Source: Malurus cyaneus samueli
Lineage: Eukaryota > Chordata > Aves > Passeriformes > Maluridae
Assembly (NCBI GenBank): GCA_009741485.1
Contig: CM019236.1
Span: forward strand, 67,097,684 to 67,161,683
Length of the DNA stretch: 64,000 nucleotides
Direction of reading: 5' to 3'
This document shows positions 13,201-27,100 of the stretch, piece after piece. The stretch's first letter is position 1. The number at the start of each line of letters is the position of its first letter. The position numbers and the translations under genes are program-made. The notes under the pieces are model-generated. The model saw only the letters and a list, made by a program, of their open reading frames with translations, did no database searches and was not told the origin of the DNA.

Positions 13201-16200
13201 GAAATAATCACACCACAAGTCAACAGCACTCGTTTTCCACCCCACTTCAACAAGTCCGCAGTCATTGAAACAGAATTTAAAGTTATATGCCACAATCATT
13301 AACTGAAAAGAATAAGTAGATTTGTATAGTTGTGTTGAGAAGGGAAAATTAAACTTAAAAATATGAGATTAAATAGGCCAAGCATGTAACATGACTGCTG
13401 TACAACACACTTTAGAAACCCTCATTGAATAACACTAAAGAAATAACAGAGCTCATCACTGTTCCCAGTCTGTTTATCACATTCCAGTTGCTATGTACTG
13501 GCCTTAATCATCACTTCAATTTTACATCTAATCGAGCCATCTCCATTCACCACACACAGAATACTTGACAACTACATCCTTATAAAGCACCTAAATGCTT
13601 CTGTCCAATCTTTGCATTAATAAATGCAGCACTGACCAGCAAGTAGATAGCAGAAATGCAAATTCCTACGCTAGGATGAAGGAGCATGCCAGGAAATCAA
13701 ATCTTTCATAAGAACAAATCTCATAGATAAAAACGCTGCAGTTTATATCTTTTAGAAGGGAAAATCTATTTTTTTTCCCCGATCAGGAAAAGAACTGTTT
13801 TGAACTTTTTCAACAGTAGGGTATTTCTCTCCAAAAGATTTTTAACCCAGTTGTTGCTCACTACAGACACAACACGAGATGAAAAATTGAGACAAAGATA
13901 TCAACTGATGGCCCAACTGGGCGACTCGTTACGAGCCAGAGTCCCTGACCGTACCAGAACTGAACCTAGCTGGAAAACCATTATTGTTAAGGAAGACATC
14001 CACACGCAAATGACTTTCCATTTCCAATATTTTCCCGAGGATAAAGTCCACGCTGGCAGCCTTAACACTACATCACATTAATCAAGCCTCAGAAAGCCGA
14101 AGGATGCCTTTTGAATACCCTGAACGTGGTCTGATGAAATTCAAATAGGCAGGCAGTTCACTTAGCTGGGAGTTGAATTCACCGCCAGTTCTGATGAAAC
14201 TGGAAATGTCAAATAAACACGATATCAAGATAAAGCGTTTTGGAGAAATTAATTTGACCTTTCGCGCCTTCTCTAAATTACATCTTTAGCTCTGGTGAGC
14301 AAATAAATGAAAGATGCCTGGAGCTGTGCAGTGCCTAAAGTCACAATTGGCTGACACTAAGTTACGTCCACCGGCTTTAATTTCAGGGAATACGCCAATC
14401 GTGTACTGAGCACAGATCACAAACAGGCTCTGTGGTTGTCCCACATCCATCAATTTTCCACCAGTGCCATGCTTTTTAGAGGGAGAAAGGCAGGTGCCAC
14501 ATCTGAAAATGACAAAGAAGGGCACTCGGTCTTGACAAAGCTCTGGCTGCTGCTCGCATTTATTTGGAATTAATATGTGTATGTGTTGGGGGGACGCATC
14601 CTCCTGCCAAACAGCCACTGAATAACAAGGAGATGGGGATGAACAACGCAACAATACCCCTGCCTTACTCTTGCCATCGGCATAAACACTATCCAGAAGC
14701 CAGAGCCTGATTTCTAGCACCTTCTCTGTCCTCACACAAGACGCCGACCACCAGGCATGACACCTCTCTCACAAGAAATCAATCCCAACTTACACACCAA
14801 CCCCTCAATTCCTCAGTGAAAGAGGCACTTTCTGAAGCTGGGCCAGGCACGAAGGACAAAAGAAACTGACTCAAAATCACAGTGTTTCAACAACATTGCT
14901 AAAGCTTCTCTCCAAATGATCCATTTTTATGCCTGATTTAAATCTGTCAAGAGGAAAACAGCTCACTCTGAAGCAATTATAGCCATTCCTACAAGATTAG
15001 AAAACTTAAGCAATTCTTAGTCATCTTTTATAGGTAAACAAAGAGCACACGGTAAGCATACTGAACTGCATCATTCGCTAGTAACTATGAGATTTTTTCA
15101 AATTATTATATTTATCTCGCATCCCGTGCGTAGAACAATGTAGAGATTAAAAGGCCAAATACCATGAATTAGTGACCACACGGAGAAGCAAGTGTAAGGG
15201 ATGCCTTGCTTCGGTATGGTACAACACTCTTGGCAGATACTGTTCTCTATTATGGTTTTTTTAAAGCAAAGTACAGGCAGCATAATCGCATGTCAATATT
15301 CACATACCATTTCCTTCTTGTAAAATCCAGACCAAGCTGCAAGTATACCGTACGTCCGTTATCCATCTCATTTATTTAGAAATCCTCACCCAGAGATTTC
15401 TACAGTTTGACAGTAATCTACTGAGATTCAAGGTCTGTGGGTGAAGAGAGAAACTCACTTCTTCCTACTAATAAATCCGATTGTAGCTGCAATTCAGTGG
15501 CTTATTGAAAGAAATGTCGGTCAAGAAGCTGTGGAAAATCAAATGAAACCTTGTTTCACGAATTCCTCAGATTCTGGTATAAGATTGCTTCTGCACGAGT
15601 TATTTCAGCCCCAAATGCGCCAAAGCAAATGGCTCTCTGCATCTGACACAAAATCAGCTAAATAATTTATCCTTCATCTTTCCTTGAGCACCAACTTCGC
15701 CCAAACTGGTCCCAGCACCTTGGTTAACTCCTCAAAAGAGAACCTCTCACATTTGCTTGCAATGCAAATCAAAACCAGTATGTTCTGGGTATAAAGCATA
15801 CACGCCGTATGGTTTCGCGTCTCACACCTGCTGCTTTGCAGGGTATTGCTTTCAGCAAATACAGACACATTGTCGCCCCTAATCCCATCATCTTCTGTTG
15901 ACCTCTAAACAACCCCAAATTGGAAAAGGCTGTGCAACCAATCACATTCAAGAACACAACTGCCCAGACAACTTCTTACCTGAAGAACCAAGTGGAAAGG
16001 AGAGGAAACACCTCCCAGTACCCTCAACACCAGCCAAATATTCGCACCAAGATCACCAGCAGGCCAAAATCCTGCTCCTGGGCTTGAATGTTAATAATTG
16101 ACATTCACAGAGAATCCTAACCCAAATAAATACGCTTGGAAATTGAAAGGCCTGTGTTCTAAGGCCACTTACCACAAAGCAGAACATTTGTTACCTCTCC

Positions 16201-19200
16201 GCATACCAGTACAAAACAGCACAGTTCGAGGCCTGCACAGCCTGGAAGTCCCCGTTATACGCTGGAGCTGCCTCTTGCTACCAAGCGGAGGGTGATCAGT
16301 GGAATAATGACAGGCTTTAATTTGGTTGCATAATTACAGTGCTGCATCCCTCAGCGCCAGTACATTGCTTGTCCTATTACTCCCATCCACCAGAACTAGA
16401 GCAGACCGATGATTAATGAGTGTTTACATGCCTGTTTATTCGTTTGTTTTTTGGGGAGGGTTTTTCTCAAACTCCTAAGAGAACTGAATGGCAAGAAGAG
16501 GAACACCAAATTCAGTGATGGACAAAAGATTGGTCAGGGCTCAAAAGAATTGTGATTGTCTTCTGCTGAGCCATCTGACAGGCACAATTCGTTAGCCTGT
16601 GTTCTGAATAAATAGATGGAGAAAGGACTTTGAACAGGCGGATTCTTGCCTAAAGCTCTCATTAAAAGCCGCCTAAATTTTCAGGGCATCCAACCTCCTC
16701 TAGTTCCAAGGGGTCAGGAAAGCCTATTTCATGAAATAGAATAATGCCCAGGGTCTGCAAAAGAGAAAGGGACGAAAAGGAAGAAATCGTTGCTGCAGCT
16801 GATTGCTCAAGAGGCTGCAAAAGGGATGGATCTTTAAAATAAATGTAACACGTTCCAATGTGCTAAATGTCCAAATGAGGGCTCTTGGGTTCAGATCCAG
16901 ATCTTCAAAGAGAATGTTTTCCACATTTCTTCACTATGTGACGGCAGGGTTTTGAAACTTCTTAATGTAGCACTACATCTGAAAGCGATTTTTTAATTCT
17001 CACCGGTCTAAAGAAAATCTCCATGCCCCATGCTCCATCTCTTCTGGACTATCCACATCGACATTGTCACAGCCATTTTCATTTGATTTTCATGTAATGT
17101 CTCACCTATATTACATTTGCAATAGGAATTAAACTAATTTACTTTCTTCTATGTAAATTCTTTAGTGACAGGCATGGCTTCCTTCAAAGACAGTCTTCTT
17201 TTCATATCTTGCCTGTACAGGGAAGAACGCCACAAAGAACTCTTTCTCTGATTTATATTATAACAGCTTCGATGGGAAAATCCAGAGCACACAGGACTGA
17301 CAAGTTGATTTTCCTGAAGGTGCAGAACATCCAAAATGTTCCCACCATTGTTGGCACAAAAATGCAGGTATTATTATATTCAGGACCCAGTTGTATCATA
17401 ACAATACACAATATCACTAGTGTCACCTTGACCTTTCGTCTCTGCTAAGAGAAGTTCTCTGAATGTACGTATTGTGTGTGTATTCAGGTTCGTGTATATC
17501 ATACAGAATTTGAAATTTGCATCTGAAATTAATTAAGATTTAATGACCTACCTAGAGTGCTAGTCATCATTCTAAAAGTGTCATTTCTCAAAGGAAGCCC
17601 GTGCAAATAAGTACAACTCGGATAGTAACAGAAATGTTCGATGCAGCTTCAGTCAAAACATGAGAGAGTCAGCTACATTAGAAGATATTATTTAGACTAG
17701 AGTCTATGTTTAAGAGTGCTGCACATGAACTTTTTGTATGTCCTGCAAACCATTTAATGAATTAAAACTTTATTTTCATTCTGTCTTACAATATTGTTAG
17801 AACTTCAAGCTAAACCCTAGATATATCCTTCCATTTCTTGGCAGACCCTTAAAATTGATAAATATTACATACCTCTGACAGTAGGGCTGGACGCCAGAGT
17901 TATAAAGATTTTCCCTAGAATTGCAGAGCAATTCTTATGGGGATCAAGGAACCCCGTGTCATCATTCTCCCAATGTTAGCGAACCAAGGTGTTGACAGAG
18001 ATCCATCCCCCTCATCCTGGGCAGGGTAATCAAAAACAAGGAGGCAGAAAGGAATTGTAAAAAGAAGCCTGTTCAGCAACATTTCTGACGTAACAGCTCC
18101 TGTGGGTGTGGTTTCTCGGCTGGCAGTTCTGAGAGATGGTGAAAAGAACACCTTTCAGCTACAAGAGATATTTGGCCCCTGGGAAGGACCTCCTGAGCAA
18201 TCCCGACTTCCTGCTGGAGTGAGATGGAATAAGCTGGGAACTCCTGGAGAAAGCATGTTAGTCCAAGCATTCTCCACCGAGAATAAGGACTGACAGTATG
18301 CTGCAACCCAGCGTTAAACGCATCCCACCGGAGAAAATTACATGGCCCATAAGTGCCACGTTGCCACAATGGCAACGCAAAGTATTTTCATAGGCAAATA
18401 TTATTCACCAAAAGGGCTTATTTGTCAGGCTGAATGATTGCAAATGCAGATCAAATTCGCCTGAATTGCTCGTGTGGTAATAATAAAAAGACAGGAAAGC
18501 AAGCTTCTAAAAAAAAAAAATAATTGTGCAATTTTATTGGTAGTTGAAAAACAAGAATCCTCATCTCCCCTCCCTTTGTATCAGAAATACTATTTGCAAT
18601 TGGCCACCAAGAAGTCCAAAATAAGATCTCTGTCAAGAGAAGTCATTCTCTCTCCCTACACATGAGGTCAAAGCCGAAATTCAACACCAGAATATTTCAG
18701 AGAGGTTGCGGGCAAAGAACGTATCTTTCATGAACATGGTTGCTGTAGACAGTTAAATACAGCAAGTTTGCGGGGACCGTGATCTAATTAGGTAGCTGTA
18801 AAAAAAATTATTTGTGTCAAGTGAAAGACTGCAAGCTAGGCCAATTTTTATGAAAACTTAAACCAAGGTGCTAAAACATGAGCTTGTGTCTTGGCAGATG
18901 AGAACATGAAGAACAAAAAATGAAAAAACGGTCCATGAGATCCTACCAAGAAACAAATCACGCTTTTCAAAAGCTTCAGAATCCCCAGCCACAAGACATT
19001 CCATCTTAAGAATTAGGACGGTCTTTACCCATATGAAGCTTAAATTTGCTAAGGCCCTAGGCAATGGACTGGCTAATTAATTCTAGACAATGGAACACGG
19101 AAATTGCACGAGAAAACACGGGCGCAAGAGACAATCAATAACAGAGTTCAAACCCCCAGGCGAGCTGAGACAATGATCGCCAAGCAGCAGTGACAAAGGA

Positions 19201-21104
19201 AAAAAAAAAAGGAGATAAAATTTTGAGGGAAAGTAGCATTTTACAGCTCAGCAATAAAAATCTCTAGCTCTCCTACAACGCGTGTTAATATTGTATTGAG
19301 CAATCAAAGAAAATACAAAAGAAATAAATGAGAACGGCAACCGTTACAGCCTACGATGACACACTTCCTCGGGTCGGTTATGCCTTGTCAGGATAATGAA
19401 AGGATGAAGTGTTTAACAACTCTAATAAGATTGAGTCTTCCACCTCCCTCCAACTGGCAGCTCCAGACAGCACCAGCGGATTTCCTCCACATTCGCAAGC
19501 TCAAGAATACCCTGCACCTCCACATCCCCCAATTGTGTAGCAGGGGGCAGGCCTCCCAGAGGAAATCAAACACATTCTGGTCAACCACAGGGAATAGTTG
19601 TCGTGCAGTCCATGGAGAGGTGGATGCACCGGAACACTGGGCGAGTGCCGAGGAACAGTCGAAGAGGAAGGAGCTCCACTTAAAAACTACCACTCTGCGA
19701 CTGGGCTCTGGCGGTGACATGAGTGAGATGCAGACACACAGCAGAGACAAAGGAAGATTTGCTATAAGAGGAGAATTAGGCCACATCCTCTGAGTGGTCA
19801 CCTATCCAGCAAGTGATCCCCCAAAACACCACTATGCCCTAATTCATCACTTCACTTCATCCATGTCAGTCCTGGGTTTGAACTCCAGTACAGGAAAGGC
19901 ACCTTCATATCCCCTTTTAATCCATACTCCAGAGAAGTCAGAACAACCAAAGATCACTACTTTCCTTCCATCCTGCTGTGAGTGGTGACAAATATTTGTC
20001 CTCTCTGATACATCACTTCCTTCAGAAGCCCTGCCTTATTAATGTGAAAAGAGGGACAATATCGCAGTGAAGAGCATAAATTAGTCAATGCTTCCTTGAA
20101 TATTCCCACCTTGGAAAAACCTCTCAGCCTTTCCCTCCCACCCCCTGAGGCAGCTCTGACAATAGCACTGCCAGATTTTCCTGTATGCCCTAACTGGAAT
20201 ATGGGACATCAAAAGCATCCTGCAATGTTTCACATGAGAACACAACCACCATCTTCACTTTATAGCAGCATATGATTGTTGTCATCTTTACAATGCAAAA
20301 CCTGAGTGGCAAAGGGGATTCAAAACGGCAAAAAACTTCCTCTTTGTTCCTTGCGTTTTAGGATAAATTACTTTCCACACAGCGGAATTAATGACAGGGC
20401 CCTTAAAGAAACTGAGTCTTTCGTGGTGAGAAGCACAAGCAGCAGATGAAGCCACCAACATCAGTTGAAGCTGTCCCTACCCGCAGAAGAGGGCAGCCTC
20501 AACACCAGGTGCATAAAGGGCCAACCTCTATGGGGGTGCACACATTCTCCTGTTGGGAAAAGAATTCCAAAACGGTCCCCCATGGCTTTCCATCCCAGAG
20601 AAGGGCATTTGTGTGAATGAGTAGATTTGTGCCAAAGCAGGCAGCCCTCTTCCGTGGGAAGGCAGCTCAAGGCTGGTGCTTGCAATTGTGCACAATTATT
20701 TCCCGTGAGCGATCAGGAGATGCTCACCTGCCAAGTGACACGCCACAATCCAGTCCTTCCTTCCAGATAACAAGCACGCAGTCAAAATGGCTCCTAGATC
20801 TCTCTGTTTGAAATGTTGAGCGTAACTCAGTTAAACAAACAGCCATAAAACCTGCGACTGGATTAACAGTAAAAGCATAAGCAGCTATACAGCAGCTTCT
20901 TGCTGTGAGGAAAACAATAAAATATTGAGCAGATGCATGTCCACGTTGGTCCTGCACCAAGAAAAACAGAGTTCGTGATTTAAAGGTCCATTTTGCCTCG
21001 CAAGCAGCACTATTCAATCTCACTCAGCGCCTTACCACCTGATAAGTGGCATGCAGCTCCTCCCAACGCACCCCAGGCAGAGAACTAGAACAGCAAATCT
21101 CATG
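10219..21104 (+). repeat. Left arm of a ~21-kb imperfect inverted repeat
   Basis: The whole interval reappears as its reverse complement in 21105-31588. Anchor pairs read by eye include 20787-20800 (ATGGCTCCTAGATC) with 21416-21429, 20979-20991 with 21222-21234, 15652-15670 with 26281-26299 (19 of 19 bases), and 14281-14295 with 27681-27695. The bases near 10219 pair with the last bases before the gap at 31588. Order is conserved throughout with no large insertions. Mismatches are frequent and evenly spread, I guess roughly a quarter of positions, and small insertions and deletions are prominent. The arm contains no convincing gene; ORFs at 14286-14735 and 19356-19801 are random frames. Confidence 0.92.
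19406..19466 (-). mobile_element. Possible degenerate CR1 fragment (left palindrome arm)
   Basis: On the minus strand this stretch resembles the late part of CR1 ORF2, where a GGCTGCCCAG-like motif precedes a GAGGTGGTGGAGTC-like run and a GTGTTCAAGAAACG-like run. It is the mirror image of 22703-22773 in the other arm. The match is short and degraded, so the assignment is tentative. No reading frame survives. Confidence 0.3.
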
Positions 21105-24100
21105 CTGAATCAGCTGCTTCTATTCTCTCCTGGGTGCATTCCAGAGAGCGTGCCAATGCCACTTACAGTGAAGTAAGGCCCTGAGTGAGAATCTTGAATA
21201 AGGTCCTCTTGGAGGCAAAACATGGACCTTTAAAAGCACCAAACCTCTGGTATTGTCTTGTTTCAGGACCCCCCACTGGAAATCATCCTTGCTCATATTC
21301 TATTGCTTCACACAGCAGAGGCGACTGAGCCTGCTTAGCTTTTTACTGTTTTAAATCCACACCAGGGTTTTAAATCTTGGTTTGAAACCAAAGTTACCCA
21401 ACATTTCAAACAGAAGATCTAGGAGCCATTCTTCGCTGCACCGTGACTGTCATCTGGAAGGAAGGACTGATTTGCTCCTTGGCGAGCCTGAACAGCATCT
21501 CCTGATAGCCTCACGGAAAAATTGACAAAATGCAAAGGCACACGCCTGACTGCCTTCCCACGGAAGGAGGGCTGCCTGCTTGAACACCAAATCTCCTCAT
21601 GCACACAACTTCATTGCTGAGGAGAGCCATGGGGACCTTCTGGAGATTCTTTCCCAAACAGAGAATGTGCACCCCAAAACCCATAGAGGTTGAGTCCCTT
21701 ATGACCCTGGGTGACCGCCCTCTCTGCTGCGGGAACAGCTCCACTGATTCCTGGGTGCCCATTCATCTGCGTGAGCTTTGCCTTCTCCCACCAAAAAGAC
21801 TCATTTCTAAGCCCTGTCAATAATTCCGCCATGTGTGAAAGAATATAACCTAAAAGCAAGAACAAAGGGAAATTTTTTCCGCTTATCAATCCTTGCACTC
21901 AGTTTTGCATTGTAAAATGCACAACAATATACTGCGCTCATAAAATGAGATGTGTGTTTTTCCTCATGAAATCATGCAGGTGCTCCTGTGATGTCCCATA
22001 TCCCAGTTAGTGCAAACAAGGAAACATGCAGTGCTATTGTCAGAGCTCAGCCCCAGAGGTGGGAGGAAAAGGCTGAGAGGTTCTCCTAAGTGAGGATATC
22101 CAAGGAAAGCTAATTCAACTAATTGCTCTTCCTGCAAAATATGTCCCCCTTTTCACTTATAAGCAGGGCTCTGAAGGAAGATGATGTACAGAGAAGGACA
22201 AATTTGTCAAAACCACTCACACAGGATGGAAGCGAAAGTATGGAATCTTTGGTGTTTCTGGACTCTCTGAGTAAGATAAAATGGATATGAAGGTGCCTTT
22301 CCTGCTGAGTCAAACCCCAGACTGACAGGATGAAGTAAGTGAAGATTAGGCATTAGTGGTTTTTGGGATCCACTTGTCTGGTAGGTGACCATCCACAGGT
22401 TGACCATAAATCCCTTCAAGCAAATTCTCCTTTGTCTCTGTCTTGGTCCTGCATTCCACTCATGCCTACAGCCAGGCCCAGTCCAGAAGGGGCTTTTAAG
22501 GTGGGAGGGCCCTCTCCACCTGTCCAGACTGATCCCCAACATCCCCAGGTTCCTCATACCAACCCTCCCATGAGTGCACACACATAGCCTGTGTGAACCA
22601 GAAATGTGTGATTTCCCTCTGGAGTGCCCTGCTCACTACAATGGCAGATGTGGAGGTGCAGTATCCTTGACCTCCCGAGGTGAGGACATTCCCCGCTGTG
22701 CTGCTCTGGAAGGCTGCCCAGTGAGAGAGTGGAATGAACTCCAATCTTATTAGAAGGTATTAAAAACACTTCACCTTTTATCCCTTACCAAGCATAACCC
22801 AGACCAGCTGTGGGGGCTGTACGTTGCAGTCTCATTGTTTCTTATTCTGTGCCCAAAACATAACACGCTGTAGGAGAGAGAGATTTTATTTACTGGACTT
22901 AATGCTCTTTCCCTCAAATTCATCTCCTTTTTTTTTCTTTTTCCACTGATGAACTGGCATTCATCTGTTCATCTCCTGGAGGTTTTGAACTCTTGTATGT
23001 CAGATTGTCTCTTGCTGCCCTGTTTTCTGTGCAACACATTTTCCGGTGTTCCCATGTCTAGATTAAATTAGCCCAAATCATTCCTAAGCCTTAGCAAATT
23101 TAAGCCCTCAATATGGTGTAAGAACGCTCCAATTTTTAAGATGGAATGTCTGCTGCTTGGGAATTTCGAAGCTTTGAAAAGCAGTGGATATTGTTCTTAA
23201 GATCTCATGGAAGTTCTTTATTTTCTGCTCTCTCATGTTCTCATCTGCCCAATGACACACAGCTCATGTTTAGCACCTTGGTTTCACAGTTCATAAAATT
23301 GGCCTAGCCTGCATCTTCACTTGAACAATATATTTTTAACAACTACCTAAATTAGGATCAGGCCAATGAACATTGGTATTCCTAACGTTACAAGCAAGGC
23401 ATGTTCCAAATAAAAGATGACTTCTTCCCGCAAACCTCTGAAAATAATTCGTGTGTGAAATTCAGCTTGACCTCAAAATGTAGGAGGGAAACTTCTGCTT
23501 GCAGAGAATCTATGTTTTGGAATACTGTGCCAAACAAAAAAGTAATCTGATACAAAACAGAGAGATAACTTCTTGTTTAAACTACCCAAATAAAATATGC
23601 ACAATATTCTTTTTTTTACGTAAGCTTGCTTCCTTCTTTTACTTAACACCACCTGAGGGCAATCAGTCGAATTGATCTGCATTGCAAAGCATTAGCCTGA
23701 GGAAATAAGCCCTTTTATTGTGAATAATAATATTTGCCTGAAAAATATTGTCTTGGCTGCTGGCAACTGGCAATATCCCCATGTATCCTCCGGTGGATGG
23801 CGTTAACCCTGGTACCAAGCATACGTCATGCTATAATAATCCGCGTGGAGAAGCTTTGGAAATAGAACAATGCCTTCCAGATCCCAGCTTATTCAGCTCC
23901 CTCCCCAGCCGCAGGAGATGCGCATTGCCTCAGGGCTCCTTCCCAGGTGCTAAATATCCTGTAGGAAAGTTTCTTTTTCACACTCCTCCAACTGTCAGCA
24001 CCAGGAAAACACACCCCACAGGAGCCCGTACAGCAGAACACTCTGCGAACCAGGCTTCTTTTAAAATTCCTTCTGCCTCCTTTGTTTCTGATTACCTCCA

Positions 24101-27100
24101 ATGGAGAGGGGGAAGGTGTAACACTTGGTCGTACATTGGAGAAATGAACCCACGGGTTCTGCATCCCAAAGAAAACATTTCTGATTCTGCGGAAATTTCG
24201 TGAAAATGTTTTTAACTCTGGGTCCAGCCCTACTTTCAAGAGTAAAATAATATCAATTTTAATGGTGAAAGAATTAAGGATACTAGGTAGCTTGAAGTCT
24301 AATCAAGTAACGACAGAATGATAAATAATTTATTTAAATGGTTTGCAGATCATACAAAAGTCATTCGCCGCAAATAACTGCTCAGTAGAAATAATATCTT
24401 TAATGTGCCTGAACTCTTCAGCTTTCATCGAAGCGCATCTAAATTGCGTACTATTCAGGAGTTACTTATTATGCCACGCCTTCCTTGAGAAAAATAGCAT
24501 TTTAAGACATGCACTAGCTACTCTAAGTAGTCATGTAATCTTAACATTAGAGTGTCAGAAGAAAATTAAATCTGTACTGTATACATCAGACCTGAATACC
24601 ACACACAATACGTACATTCAAAGAACTTCTCTAGAGAGCAAAGGGCAAGGTGAACACTAGTGCATATGTGTGTATATGTATAGGTGGACAACTGGATCGA
24701 TATAAACCGCATTGTTGTTGTCCAAACAATGGGACATTTAGAATGTTCGCACCGAAGGAAAACTCAAACTTTGTCAGTCCTGTGTGCCGTTGATTTCCCA
24801 TCAAGAAAGCGGTAACTAATAAAATCAAGGAAGAGTCTTGAGGCGCTCCCTGTACAGCAAGAAATAAAAGAAAAACTGTCTTGAAGAAGCCATGCCTCAC
24901 TAAAAATGTTACAATAAGAAGAAAGTAAATTAGTTATAAATTCTTCATTAAAGTGAGAAATTACATTGAAACAAATGAAAATGAGCTGTGAAAACTGTCA
25001 AGTGGTGGGATAGTTCCAGACAATGAGCATGGGATGAGCACTTTAGACGGGAGAATAAAAAATCGCCTTCAGGAAGGCCTAATAAAAGTTCTCAAACCCC
25101 TTGAAGACATGATGGAAAACATCCTTGTTGAAGATCTGGGAATTGAACCAAAGCCTCAATTTGGACATTTTTAAGCTACATGGAAGGTTTATCATTTTAA
25201 TTTTAAAATCCATCTTTGCAGCCCTCTAGCATCAGACTGAGCAACGTTTCTTACCCTTTTCGTCCTTTCTCTTTTTGCCAACCTGCATATTTATCATTGA
25301 GAAAATAGGTTCCCGACCCCTTGGAAACTAGAGGAGAGTGGTGCCCTGAAATTAATGGCTTTAATGAAGAGTAGCAAGACATCCAGCCTGTTCAAAGTCT
25401 TCATCTAGTTATTAGACACAGAGCTACACACAGAAATCTGTGCCTGTTAGACTGCCAGCCAGGAAGACAATACAGAATTTCTTTCTGAGGCGCGAGAGAG
25501 TTGCTATCACTAGAATTGGTTGTTCCTTCTTCGTGCATTCAGTCTCTTAGGTCGAAAAAAAGCCCCAAAAAACAACAAACGATAAACAGACTGAATTTGT
25601 AAAACCCATAATATCAGTGCTTGCTCTAGCTCGTGTGGCTGGTAATCAGGACACATGTACTAGCTGAGATGCCAACCTGAGAGCAACCCAAATTCAGCCT
25701 TGTAATTATGCCCTGTATCCCCACCGTGTACAGAAGCAGCTCCAGAACTTAACGGTTGACCATCAGGCTGTCAGCTCCTGCTTGTTTTAACTGCTGAGTA
25801 TAACAAATATGTTCTGGCTGTGTGAGCTTGGCCTTAGGACCACACACCTTTCAAATCAAGCTAACTTTATTTTTTAGGATCTCGGAACATAGTAAAATAT
25901 CGTATACATTTCAACAGCCAGGAGCGAGGATTGTTGCTGTCTTGGATCTGCAATTATTTGCTGCGTGGTTAACGAGTACTGGAGTGTTTTAAACCTGCTC
26001 CTTCCACTTGGTTCCAGGTTAGAAGTTGGTCCTGGGGCAGTTGTGCTGCTTGAACTGTGTGGTTTGCAACAACCTTCAATTTGGTGTTTAGAAGGTCAAC
26101 AAGTGATGGATTTAAGGGCTGTAATGTGAGTATTGACTGAACAACCCTGCAAACAGCAGGAAAAAAGGTATTGACAACTACGTTTTTGGCATTCGGCGCA
26201 AACTGGAGAGGTTCTCTTTTTGAGGAGTAGCAAGTCTGCGACCCAGGCTTTGGGACAGAATGCTGCTCATGAATGATGAGATAAATTATTTAGCTGATTT
26301 GTGCTCAGATGGAAGCTATGGCTTGCATCATTGGGCTAAACCGGCAAACGCAATCTTATCCCAAATCTGAAAAAGAATTCAGTGAAACGAGAGTTCATGA
26401 TCGAATTCCACAGCTATCTTGACCTGAATATCATTTCAATAGAGCCACTGAAATGCAGCAGCAATTTTGCGCTGATTATATAGTAAGGAAAATGTGAGTT
26501 TCTCTCGTCCACCACCCAGACACTTGAATTCAAAGTAAGATATACTGTCCTAAACTTGAGAAACTCTGTAGGAATTTCTAAAATAAGAAATGGGGATAAG
26601 CCTACCTATACTTGCCATGCGCTTGTTTGCATATTTACCCAAGAACGGAAATGGTATGGAAAAATCTGATGCCAGAAATTATTGCTGTACTTTCTTAAAA
26701 AATCCATATATACAGAGAACCAGACCTTGCCAAAGATGTGTACCCATGAACCTCAGCAAGGACACCCCTGAACTTGCTCTCCTAGTGGGTATAATTATGG
26801 TATTCTGTCCTTTAAATCTCTACATTTCAAGCACACGGTGATGACTGGAATACATAATAATTGAAAAAAATTCTCAGTTTACCTACATATCTGATGCAGT
26901 TTTATGCCTACTCAGTGTCGTTCGTAATGTTATAGTCCTGATAAAATAGAGTGAATCAACAAATGCTTAAAGACTCGCTAATCTGTACAATCGTACCTAG
27001 GATAATCAACGTGCTATCGTAGCTGTAAATTTCTGTCTGCACAGATAAATTAGCATAAAATTGGATCATTTGGAGAAAACTTGAAGCAATGTTTTGAATA

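Noticed and set aside
14286..14735. 149-codon minus-strand frame, possible gene
   Set aside because: The mirror sequence near 27270-27700 breaks this frame with indels, and the peptide has no recognisable domain.
19356..19801. Overlapping 145- and 137-codon frames on opposite strands
   Set aside because: Both fall in the left palindrome arm. The mirror copy at about 22370-22785 does not keep either frame, so neither is under coding constraint or reliably sequenced.
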